Part shown: piece by piece, positions 1 to 8,078 of the stretch
Position numbering within the stretch: the stretch's first letter is position 1
How the letters are laid out: the number at the start of each line of letters is the position of its first letter
Notes under the pieces: generated by a model
Told to the model about the DNA's origin: nothing
Seen by the model: only the letters and a program-made list of their open reading frames with translations
Databases searched by the model: none
Made by a program: the position numbers and the translations under genes
Source: Chitinophaga pendula
GTDB lineage: Bacteria > Bacteroidota > Bacteroidia > Chitinophagales > Chitinophagaceae
Assembly (NCBI RefSeq): GCF_020386615.1
Contig: NZ_CP077769.1
Coordinates: 2,418,001 to 2,482,000 of the forward strand
Direction: 5' to 3'
DNA length: 64,000 bases

Positions 1-1
1 G

Positions 2-418
2 GGCCTCGACGAAGGCGCCGATGACTACCTCACCAAACCTTTTCACCTCCCGGAACTACATGCCCGCCTCAAAGCCATCTACCGCCGGAAGAAACTCAAT
101 GGAAGCAATATCATCATATTTAATGAGATATGCCTCAACACAGATACCCTCGAAGCCACCGTCAACGACCAGCTCCTGGATATCACCCGTAAAGAGTTTG
201 AACTACTCCTATACTTTGTAGTAAACAAAAACAGGGTGCTCTCCCGCCAGTCCATCGCCGCACATTTGTGGGGCGATTATACAGATAACTTGTCTAACTT
301 TGACTTCGTATACCAACATGTAAAAAACATCCGCAAGAAGATAAGTGCAGCACAGGGTACAGATTATATCAGTACAGTATACGGCCTGGGCTATAAATTT
401 AATACTTCCAAACAATGA
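2..418 (+). CDS. Response regulator, OmpR/PhoB type (3' part only)
   Basis: This is the last 138 residues of a two-component response regulator; the gene begins before the window. The visible protein starts at the end of the receiver domain (GADDYLTKPF, with the conserved Lys-Pro of the receiver active site) and continues into a winged-helix DNA-binding domain (residues about 40-138: LDITRKEFELL, RVLSRQSIAAHLW, VYQHVKNIRKKI, TVYGLGYKF), which is the OmpR/PhoB effector layout. The phosphoacceptor Asp lies upstream and is not visible. The stop overlaps the kinase start as ATGA at 415-418, so the pair is translationally coupled. It probably controls the efflux genes that follow; this is inferred from position only. 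Confidence 0.95.
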   Translation, partial: GLDEGADDYLTKPFHLPELHARLKAIYRRKKLNGSNIIIFNEICLNTDTLEATVNDQLLDITRKEFELLLYFVVNKNRVLSRQSIAAHLWGDYTDNLSNFDFVYQHVKNIRKKISAAQGTDYISTVYGLGYKFNTSKQ

Positions 419-1752
419 AGTTAGTAGACCGCTTTACACTGTGGTACCTCGGGATCAATGTCATCCTGATTCCGGTATGCAGTGTGATCACCTATTATAA
501 TATTAAACACCAGGCTGACAATGGCGCCATCGAAAAACTAAGAGCCATTAATAATAAAGTAGCCTCCCAAGTACAAAGAGGCGTACAGCCTTCCCCATAT
601 ATTCATGGCGTAGCCATCGCAGTTATTCCCTTGTCATCTCCCTTGCCCGAGAAGACAGAAGAAGTACAACAACGTGAGATCGAAGAAGATCCCGAATTAA
701 AACAAGCCGATACCCAGCTGCTCCTCACCAATCACTATAAGATCAACGGACAGCACTATCAGCTCACCGCCACCGACCACGTACTGCGACCACAACAACT
801 CAGGGCAGGTCTACTGTACTCCATCCTCTGGAAACTGGTACTGCTCGTATTCGCCGTCGGCATCACCGCAAGGCTCGTGTCTAAATATATATTGGCATCC
901 TTTCATCACACCATGAGCCGCATCCAGCAGTTTAGCCTCAAAAACAAACAAAAACTGACGCTGTCTGCCACCAACACCGAAGAGTTTAAGGAACTGAACT
1001 GTTTCCTCACCCGCATGACCGACAAGGCCATCGAAGACTACGCATCCCTCAAAGAGTTTACAGAAAATGCTTCCCACGAACTTCAGACACCCTTATCCGT
1101 CATCCGCAGTAAACTCGACCTCCTCTCCGAATCAGAGATTCATGGCCAACAAGCCAAACTGATAGGAGACATGCAAAACGCCGTCGAAAAACTATCCCGT
1201 ATCCATAGGGCATTAGCCTTATTGACACGCCTGGAAAACCAGGAATATGATAAACGGGAAGAAGTAGGCTTCGGCAAATGTATGATGGAAACACTGGCAA
1301 CCTTTCGCGACCTTATACATCTCAAAGATATCCAGGTCAAAAGCTATATTCAACCGGTGAAAGTAAAAATGCATCCCGCACTCGTAGATATCCTCGTGAG
1401 CAACCTGGTAAGCAATGCCATTCGTCATAATATGAGAGGTGGCTATATCGCCATCACACTCAACGACGAACAACTCGAGATCAGCAACACCGGCAGACCC
1501 CCCGAAGTACCCACCCAGGAACTGTTCCGCCGCTTTAAGAAAAGCAATCAATGCAACGACTCCATTGGCATAGGATTGGCCATCGTTAAACAAATATGCG
1601 ACTCCAGTCACTTCGATATCCAATATGAATACGTTGCCACTCATCACATAATTAGAGTAAAATTTCCTACCGAGGAGCCTTCTTCAAAATTGCTTCAAAA
1701 TGATGCGCTCATTTTGCGTGAGAATCCAGTTGTAGTAACTGGCATGCAATAA
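415..1752 (+). CDS. Sensor histidine kinase
   Basis: A 445-aa membrane histidine kinase. One transmembrane segment lies near residues 9-29 and a second near 134-155, enclosing a periplasmic sensor region of about 100 residues without a recognisable fold. The dimerisation/phosphoacceptor domain has the H-box ENASHELQTPLSVIRSKL, with the phosphorylated His at residue 221. The ATPase domain shows the N-box (LVSNLVSNAIRHN) and a G2 box (SIGIGLAIVKQI). The G1 box reads ISNTG, so the usual Asp of DxG is an Asn. It starts inside the stop of the response regulator and ends 16 bases before the TolC gene. The signal sensed is unknown; the context suggests envelope stress or a toxic compound. Confidence 0.95.
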   Translation: MKLVDRFTLWYLGINVILIPVCSVITYYNIKHQADNGAIEKLRAINNKVASQVQRGVQPSPYIHGVAIAVIPLSSPLPEKTEEVQQREIEEDPELKQADTQLLLTNHYKINGQHYQLTATDHVLRPQQLRAGLLYSILWKLVLLVFAVGITARLVSKYILASFHHTMSRIQQFSLKNKQKLTLSATNTEEFKELNCFLTRMTDKAIEDYASLKEFTENASHELQTPLSVIRSKLDLLSESEIHGQQAKLIGDMQNAVEKLSRIHRALALLTRLENQEYDKREEVGFGKCMMETLATFRDLIHLKDIQVKSYIQPVKVKMHPALVDILVSNLVSNAIRHNMRGGYIAITLNDEQLEISNTGRPPEVPTQELFRRFKKSNQCNDSIGIGLAIVKQICDSSHFDIQYEYVATHHIIRVKFPTEEPSSKLLQNDALILRENPVVVTGMQ

Positions 1753-1768
1753 CGCTCATTTATTTACG

Positions 1769-3160
1769 ATGTTTACAAATCACCCGCTACGCCTGTGCGT
1801 ACTGGCAGTCTGCTGCCTATGCAGCAGTAGTGCCGGAGCGCAGGTGCTGACGTTGAAAGATGCTGTCCAAACAGCATTGAACAATTACGGAACCATTAAA
1901 GCAAAGGCTTATTACCTACAATCCTCGCAAGCCTCAGTAAAACAAGCCCAAAGAGAATACTTGCCTAACGTAAATATCTCTGGCCAACAAGACTATGGTA
2001 CTGTGAACGGCCAAAACGGCCCCCTCTACGGATTGAATGGTTTAAGCGTAGCCTCCTCCGGCTTACCCTTGCCCAAACAAAACTGGAACGCCGCATTCGG
2101 CGCCTCCTACCTGGCCAACATCAACTGGGACTTTTTCGCATTCGGCCGCGCAAAAGAAAGGATAAAGACCGCCCAGGCCACCGCCTTCCAAAATGAAAAA
2201 GACTACCAGCAGGAACAGTTCCGCCAAGGCGTAAAAGTCGCCGGCGCCTACCTCAACCTGCTCGCCGCACAACGCCTCACCCGATCCTGGGAACGCAACC
2301 TCGAACGGGCTGATACCTTCCGCGCCGTAGTCGTAAGAAGAGTAAAGAACGGCCTGATCGCCGGCGTAGACTCCTCCCTCGCAAATGCAGAAGTGTCCAA
2401 CGCCCGCATCACCCTCACCAAAGCCAGAGACCTCGAACAAGAACAGGCCAACCAACTGGCCCAACTCATGGGTGTACCCGCACAAACCTTCCAGTTAGAT
2501 ACCCTCTTCCTGACAAGAATACCGTCCGTACTCACAGACACCGCCAACATGGCCGATCACCCGATACTCAACTTCTACAAAAGCCGTATTGCTCTCAGCG
2601 ATGAACAACAACGTTACATCCGCACCTTACAATACCCGGCGTTTTCACTGTTCTCCGTCTATCAGACCCGTGGCTCAGGATTCAGCTCCTCCTACGCCCA
2701 GGACCAGACCGCCTTCAACCACGACTACTGGGAAGGGATCAAACCCAGCCGCAGTAACTACCTCGTCGGTATCGGCGTCACCTGGAACCTCACAGGCATA
2801 CTCCGCATCCACCAGCAAAGCAGCGCACAAGGCTTCACCTCCAAAGGCCTCCAGGAAGAATACGGCCTGATAGATCAGCAACTCAAAGCACAAACCGTAC
2901 TGGCCGATACCAAAATGAAAAATGCATTGGATAACTACCATGAAGCACCCGTACAAGTGAAAGCCGCCGGAGATGCCTACCTGCAAAAGACCGTATTGTA
3001 CAAAAACGGATTGTCCAACCTGGTAGAAGTCACGCAGGCACTCTATACCGTCAGCCGCGCCGAAACGGATCGCGATATCGCCTACAGCAACGTATGGCAG
3101 GCCTTACTGCTGAAAGCCGCCGCCGTAGGCAACTTTGATCTGTTTATGCGGGAATTTTAA
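1769..3160 (+). CDS. TolC-family outer membrane efflux protein
   Basis: A 463-aa outer-membrane channel of the TolC family, the exit duct of a tripartite efflux pump. A Sec signal peptide (residues 1-24, ending SSAGAQ) is followed by the duplicated helical-hairpin pattern of the family: LTLKDAVQTALNNYGTIKAK near residue 28, SQASVKQAQREYLPNVNISG, then long alpha-helical stretches with conserved Ala and Leu (ANAEVSNARITLTKARD; YLQKTVLYKNGLSNLVEVTQA). The length matches the family. It lies 16 bases after the kinase and 47 bases before the RND gene, all on one strand, so the parts of one pump appear to be co-transcribed. Confidence 0.95.
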   Translation: MFTNHPLRLCVLAVCCLCSSSAGAQVLTLKDAVQTALNNYGTIKAKAYYLQSSQASVKQAQREYLPNVNISGQQDYGTVNGQNGPLYGLNGLSVASSGLPLPKQNWNAAFGASYLANINWDFFAFGRAKERIKTAQATAFQNEKDYQQEQFRQGVKVAGAYLNLLAAQRLTRSWERNLERADTFRAVVVRRVKNGLIAGVDSSLANAEVSNARITLTKARDLEQEQANQLAQLMGVPAQTFQLDTLFLTRIPSVLTDTANMADHPILNFYKSRIALSDEQQRYIRTLQYPAFSLFSVYQTRGSGFSSSYAQDQTAFNHDYWEGIKPSRSNYLVGIGVTWNLTGILRIHQQSSAQGFTSKGLQEEYGLIDQQLKAQTVLADTKMKNALDNYHEAPVQVKAAGDAYLQKTVLYKNGLSNLVEVTQALYTVSRAETDRDIAYSNVWQALLLKAAAVGNFDLFMREF

Positions 3161-3207
3161 GGCCACGCCTTCCGCATCAGCATTTTTGGAAATTCTAAAC
3201 CGCAACA

Positions 3208-6200
3208 ATGGGACTTATTAAAAGCGCACTGAACAAACCTATCACCATCCTCGTACTGGTGGCCGGATTGTTCTTCTTCGGTATCAAAGCCGTAAGGGAA
3301 ATCAAGATCGACATCTTTCCAAAATTAGACCTCCCCGTAATGTACATCGCCCACCCCTTTGGTGGATATACCCCCGCTCAAATGGAGGCGTACTTCGGTA
3401 AACAATATGTCAACATCCTCCTCTATGTTAATGGTCTGAAAAGCATAGAGACCAAAAATATTCAGGGCCTCACTCTGATGAAGCTCAACTTCTATCCGGG
3501 TACTAACATGGCACAAGCCGCGGCGGAACTGACTGCCTTCACCAACAGGATACAGGCCATCTTCCCGCCCGGCTCGCAGCCCCCGTTCATCATCCGATTC
3601 GATGCCTCCACATTGCCCATCGGTGAACTCGTCGTAAGCAGCCCCACCAAAACAAACAACCAGCTGCTCGACCTCGCCAACACCTACGTAAGAGCATCGT
3701 TCACTTCCATCCCCGGTCTCGTTGCTCCTCCGCCATTCGGTGGTAACGTCCGCACCGTCGTGATCAAAGCAGACCCGGAACTCATGCGCTCCCACCAGCT
3801 CACACCCGACCAGCTGGTAGAAGCCCTGCGCATCAACAACCAAACCGCACCGGCAGGTAACGTACGCATCGGCGACAAAAACTACCTGACACCGACCAAC
3901 ACCTCCATGCATACCATCAAAGACTTCGAAAATATTCCCATCTTCAAAGGGGGCGTACAAAACCTCTACATGAGAGACGTCGCTACCGTAGAAGATGGCG
4001 CCGATATCTCCGTAGGTTACGCCTTGGTAAAAGGTAAACGCTCCGTATACCTCAACATCGCCAAATCCGCCGATGCCTCCACCTGGGAAGTAGTACAAAA
4101 CCTGAAGAAGTCATTACCCAAACTACAAGCACAGCTGCCCGAAGATGTTCAGCTGACCTACGAATTCGACCAGTCCACCTACGTGATCAATGCCGTAAAA
4201 AGCCTGCTGAGCGAAGGTGCCATCGGCGCCATCCTCACCGGTCTCATGGTGTTGATATTCCTCGGCGACGCCAGAGGCGCTCTCATCGTGATCCTCACCA
4301 TCCCCACCTCCATCATCTCCGGCGTACTGTTCCTCAACCTCTTCGGTCAGACCATCAACATCATGACCCTCAGCGGTCTCGCACTAGCCATCGGTATCCT
4401 TGTGGATGAAAGCACCGTGACCATAGAAAATATTCACCAGCACATGGATATGGGCAAGCCCAAAGCCCTCGCCATATGGGATGCCTGTAAAGAGATCGCA
4501 TTGCCAAAACTGCTCATCCTCTTCTGCATCCTGGCAGTGTTCGCACCGGCATTCACCATGAAAGGCATACCAGGATCACTCTTCCTGCCACTCGCTATGG
4601 CCATCGCCTTCTCCATGGTCACTTCCTACTTCCTGTCTCAGACCTTCGTACCCGTAATGGCCAACTGGGTAATGAAAAGCCATCATAAAGGTGGTCACGC
4701 CCTACCCGCCATCGCCGCAAGCGAAGGAGATACCTGGGATCAGAAAAAAGCACTGGTAGAAAGAGCAGATAGTAACAACGATGGTAAGATCAGCCGCTTC
4801 GAGAAATTCCGTAACAGATTCATGCGCTTCCTCGATCGCCTGTTTCCTTACCGCACCATCGTAGGAGTACTCTACCTGGTGATCATCAGCGGACTGGCAG
4901 TATGGATGCTATCCAGCATTGGCCGCGATGTATTACCTAAAGTAAATGGTAAACAATTCCAGCTACGTATGCGCGCCCCCGAAGGCACCCGTATGGAACG
5001 CACGGAAGAAAAAACCATCGCCGCCACCCACGCCATAGAATCTATCGTGGGTAAAGAAAATATCTCCATCACCTCCGCCTACGTCGGTCAACATCCTTCC
5101 TTGTTCTCCACCAGCCCGCTATACCTCTTTATGGCAGGCCCACACGAATCTGTGCTGCAAGTCAGCCTCAAGGAAGACTATCATACTAACCTGGAACAAC
5201 TCAAGGAAAACATCCGCAACAAACTCAAACAACAGCTGCCGGATGTACTCGTGTCCTTCGAACCGATCGAACTAACCGATAAAGTATTGAGCCAGGGCTC
5301 ACCAACACCGGTAGAAGTACGTATCTCCGGTCGTAATAAAAAACTGAACGAAGAATACGCCGCCAAAGTGATCGACAAACTGAAACAGATCTCTTACCTG
5401 CGCGATGTACAGCTTTCACAGTCTAATAAATATCCGGCTATCAATGTAGAGGTAGACAGAACAAGGGCCGCACAGCTGGGCGTAGACATGTCGGATGTGT
5501 CCCGCTCTCTTATCGCCTCCACATCCTCTTCCCGTTATACCGAAAAGAACGTATGGATCGACGAACGCATCGGCCTGAGCTACAACGTACAGGTACAGGT
5601 GCCTGAAAGCAAAATGAAATCCATCAACGATATAGGAGAGATACCCGTACTGAGAAACGGCTCCCGCCCGGTACTGAGTGATGTAGCAACCCTCACACCC
5701 ACGACCACCTACGGTCAGACAGACAACCTCGGTGCATTATCCATGTTGTCCGTTACCGCCAACCTGAACGATAAAGACCTCGGCGCCGCCTCCGAAGATG
5801 TACGTAAAGCCGTCGCTTCATTAGGAGAACTCCCCCGTGGTGTGTTCATCGAGCCTATCGGTATGATCAACACCCTCGATGAAACATTGGATAGCCTGCA
5901 ATCAGGACTGCTCGTAGCGATTATCGTGATCTTCCTTATGCTGGCGGCCAACTTCCAGTCCTTTAAGGTGTCCCTGGTCGTACTGACCTCCGTACCTGCG
6001 GTACTGCTTGGCTCCCTGCTACTGCTCGTTGCGACCGGTTCTACGCTGAACCTCCAGTCATATATGGGTATCATCATGTCCGTTGGAGTATCCATCTCGA
6101 ATGCGGTACTGCTCATCACCAATGCAGAACACCTCCGCCGCCACAACGGCGATGCGATCGCCTCCGCAAAAGAAGCGGCAGCATTACGTCTCCGTCCCAT

Positions 6201-6474
6201 CCTCATGACCAGCCTCGCCATGGTGGCCGGTATGATACCTATGGCGGCCGGCCTCGGCGAAGGTGGTGACCAGGCATCTCCGCTGGGAAGAGCAGTGATA
6301 GGAGGCCTGATAGCCTCTACGTTCGCAACACTCTTCATCCTGCCGCTCGTATTCGCATGGATACAAAAGAAAACCTCTACCGCCTCCGTATCACTGTATC
6401 CGGGCAACAAAGAGAGCAAGTTCTATGCAGAATCACAGCAATACCTGAATAACAATGAGCAACAGGAAGGATAG
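3208..6474 (+). CDS. RND efflux transporter permease
   Basis: A 1088-aa inner-membrane RND pump (AcrB/MdtB-like fold). The first transmembrane helix is at residues 8-28, the first large periplasmic porter domain spans about 30-330, transmembrane helices 2-6 cover about 335-500, then come a cytoplasmic loop, helix 7 (about 550-570), the second porter domain and helices 8-12 (about 880-1050). The proton-relay motif in helix 4 reads GILVDESTVTIEN, so the second Asp of the usual DD pair is Glu. The cytoplasmic loop between helices 6 and 7 carries a perfect EF-hand calcium loop at residues 521-532 (see separate entry). The substrate cannot be read from the sequence. The adaptor gene follows 40 bases downstream of the stop. 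Confidence 0.95.
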   Translation: MGLIKSALNKPITILVLVAGLFFFGIKAVREIKIDIFPKLDLPVMYIAHPFGGYTPAQMEAYFGKQYVNILLYVNGLKSIETKNIQGLTLMKLNFYPGTNMAQAAAELTAFTNRIQAIFPPGSQPPFIIRFDASTLPIGELVVSSPTKTNNQLLDLANTYVRASFTSIPGLVAPPPFGGNVRTVVIKADPELMRSHQLTPDQLVEALRINNQTAPAGNVRIGDKNYLTPTNTSMHTIKDFENIPIFKGGVQNLYMRDVATVEDGADISVGYALVKGKRSVYLNIAKSADASTWEVVQNLKKSLPKLQAQLPEDVQLTYEFDQSTYVINAVKSLLSEGAIGAILTGLMVLIFLGDARGALIVILTIPTSIISGVLFLNLFGQTINIMTLSGLALAIGILVDESTVTIENIHQHMDMGKPKALAIWDACKEIALPKLLILFCILAVFAPAFTMKGIPGSLFLPLAMAIAFSMVTSYFLSQTFVPVMANWVMKSHHKGGHALPAIAASEGDTWDQKKALVERADSNNDGKISRFEKFRNRFMRFLDRLFPYRTIVGVLYLVIISGLAVWMLSSIGRDVLPKVNGKQFQLRMRAPEGTRMERTEEKTIAATHAIESIVGKENISITSAYVGQHPSLFSTSPLYLFMAGPHESVLQVSLKEDYHTNLEQLKENIRNKLKQQLPDVLVSFEPIELTDKVLSQGSPTPVEVRISGRNKKLNEEYAAKVIDKLKQISYLRDVQLSQSNKYPAINVEVDRTRAAQLGVDMSDVSRSLIASTSSSRYTEKNVWIDERIGLSYNVQVQVPESKMKSINDIGEIPVLRNGSRPVLSDVATLTPTTTYGQTDNLGALSMLSVTANLNDKDLGAASEDVRKAVASLGELPRGVFIEPIGMINTLDETLDSLQSGLLVAIIVIFLMLAANFQSFKVSLVVLTSVPAVLLGSLLLLVATGSTLNLQSYMGIIMSVGVSISNAVLLITNAEHLRRHNGDAIASAKEAAALRLRPILMTSLAMVAGMIPMAAGLGEGGDQASPLGRAVIGGLIASTFATLFILPLVFAWIQKKTSTASVSLYPGNKESKFYAESQQYLNNNEQQEG
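4768..4803 (+). other. EF-hand calcium-loop motif inside the RND permease
   Basis: Twelve codons (residues 521-532 of the permease) read DSNNDGKISRFE. They fit the EF-hand loop pattern at every ligand position: Asp1, Asn3, Asp5, Gly6, Ile8, Glu12. The motif sits in the loop between the two transmembrane halves, which faces the cytoplasm in known RND pumps. It is preceded by a hydrophilic stretch and followed by an amphipathic helix leading into helix 7. Metal binding is inferred from the pattern. Confidence 0.6.
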
Positions 6475-6514
6475 CGCATTAAATATTAATTTTGAATCTT
6501 TATATCATCGTAGT

Positions 6515-7642
6515 ATGAATACAATAAATCTTCGCACTGGTGTAAGCCCGCTGTGGCTGGGTCTGTTGGCCGCCGCTGTTACCCTCAACAGCTGTGGTAC
6601 CTCCGAAAGCAAATCAAAAAGTGAAACGACAGCCGCCGCACCGGCAGCCCTCCCGGCCTTCTCCCTGCAGAAAGGACAGCTTTCTTCCTCCTTACGTATA
6701 CCCGGAGAGCTCATCGCTTTCCAACAGGTTGATATATATGCAAAAGTGAACAGCTTTGTAAAAAAGCTCTATGTAGATGTAGGCTCCCAGGTGAGCGCCG
6801 GCCAGCTGCTCGCTTCTATGGAAGCTCCGGAAATCAATTCACAACTCTCCGGCGCAGAATCCCGCCTGAAATCACAGGAGGCCATCTACCTGGCCAGCAA
6901 AGCTAACTACGATCGTCTGTACGAAACCAGCCTGACACCAGGTACCGTATCTCAGAACGATCTGGACCTCGCACTGGCCCGTCAGAAATCCGATTACGCA
7001 CAGCTGCAGGCTGCCAAAGCCGCTCATAAAGAGATCGGCGACAACAGGAACTACCTGGAGATTCGCGCACCATTCAGCGGCATCATCAGCCAGAAGAATG
7101 TCAGCGCCGGTGCCTATGTAGGCCCCGCCGGTAAAGGCTCCGAGTTCCCGCTGTTCACCTTGCAGGAACAAAAGAAACTCCGTCTGGTAGTATCCGTTCC
7201 GGAAGCTTATACCAGCTACCTGAACAACAACAGCGAGGTCACATTCACCGTGAAGTCACTACCGGAACATCCGTTCACCGCCAAAGTGAGCCGTCTCGCC
7301 GGTGCACTCGATGGCCGCCTCCGCTCCCAAAGGATCGAAATGGACGTGATCAACGACGGTAAACTCCTGCTGCCAGGCATGGTCGCTGAAGTACAGATAC
7401 CCCTTGCCGGTAGCGACAGTACCTTCGTGATCCCCAGCACAGCCGTAGTAACCACGGCCGAAAAGACAATGGTCATCCGTGTCAACAATCAGAAAGCGGA
7501 GTGGGTGGAAGTGAAAAAAGGCCGCGATGCGGAAGGCAAAACAGAGATATTCGGCCCACTGAACAGCGGCGATATCCTGCTGGAAACTGCCAATGAAGAA
7601 GTCCGTAATGGCGCCGACCTTAAACAGGTGAAGCTCAAATAA
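6515..7642 (+). CDS. RND periplasmic adaptor (membrane fusion protein), lipoprotein
   Basis: A 375-aa HlyD/AcrA-type adaptor linking the RND pump to the TolC channel. The start at 6515 is chosen because it opens a lipoprotein signal (LLAAAVTLNSC, lipobox Cys about residue 28); the upstream GTG/ATG options in the same frame would bury the signal. After a Ser/Ala-rich linker, the barrel-sandwich (lipoyl) half is seen at VDIYAKVNSFVKKLYVDVGS and QVSAGQLLASMEAPE, then a helical hairpin (about 100-160), the second lipoyl half (EIRAPFSGIISQKNVSAG), a beta-barrel (LVVSVPEAYTSYL) and a membrane-proximal domain. It is unusual in coming last in the operon; adaptor genes more often precede the pump. Confidence 0.93.
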   Translation: MNTINLRTGVSPLWLGLLAAAVTLNSCGTSESKSKSETTAAAPAALPAFSLQKGQLSSSLRIPGELIAFQQVDIYAKVNSFVKKLYVDVGSQVSAGQLLASMEAPEINSQLSGAESRLKSQEAIYLASKANYDRLYETSLTPGTVSQNDLDLALARQKSDYAQLQAAKAAHKEIGDNRNYLEIRAPFSGIISQKNVSAGAYVGPAGKGSEFPLFTLQEQKKLRLVVSVPEAYTSYLNNNSEVTFTVKSLPEHPFTAKVSRLAGALDGRLRSQRIEMDVINDGKLLLPGMVAEVQIPLAGSDSTFVIPSTAVVTTAEKTMVIRVNNQKAEWVEVKKGRDAEGKTEIFGPLNSGDILLETANEEVRNGADLKQVKLK

Positions 7643-7672
7643 AAGGTTCGTTATTGTGTCTTGTTATAATTT

Positions 7673-7706
7673 ACGCCGTATGCTGGTTACAGCATGCGGC
7701 GTTTTT
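7673..7706 (+). terminator. Rho-independent terminator of the efflux operon
   Basis: A 13-bp stem (7673-7685 with 7690-7702, one G-T wobble), a GTTA loop and a run of T. It lies 30 bases after the adaptor stop and closes the two-component/efflux operon. Confidence 0.9.
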
Positions 7707-8078
7707 CATATTTCTATAAGGAGATTTGCCGGAAATATGAATTGTAAAAGTCGTAAGACTATATCTATTATATGCCTGCGATCTATCGTGGGCTACGAAC
7801 AACGGCGTGACAAACAAGCCATCCTATTCCCCTAAATTGTTGTTGCTTTGCTAGAAAAGTATTTTATTTGCCCCGGTTTTTCAGCGTTATGCGTTATAAG
7901 ATTTTTACTTAATACCTATATTTTTAACAACGCAGATACAATGTTAAATGCTAAGTCAACTTTGTCTTGTTATAATCTCACCTGTACAGGTGAGAAATAT
8001 GATGATATCTAATGTTGATATTAGAAGGTTTACCTGTGAATAGTTACAAAATTAGAACCACCGCTATTTAAAATATCT
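7707..8078. other. Intergenic region upstream of the RHS operon
   Basis: 372 bases after the terminator. No gene was seen. It is AT-rich and carries a possible -7 element CAACTTTG at 7957-7964 (one mismatch to TAnnTTTG, with no clear -33 box) and a 20-base palindrome at 7976-7995. The expected transcription start would be around 7971, leaving a leader of about 108 bases before the first RHS gene. Confidence 0.4.
7976..7995. promoter_or_regulatory. 20-bp perfect palindrome in front of the RHS operon
   Basis: TCTCACCTGTACAGGTGAGA is a perfect inverted repeat with no spacer. It lies just downstream of the possible -7 element at 7957-7964 and about 83 bases before the first RHS start codon. Its symmetry suits a dimeric repressor site; it could also form a hairpin at the start of the transcript. 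The regulator is unknown. Confidence 0.45.

Noticed and set aside
3325..4098. Minus-strand open frame of 257 codons within the RND permease gene
   Set aside because: Antisense shadow; the plus strand encodes a well-conserved pump domain.
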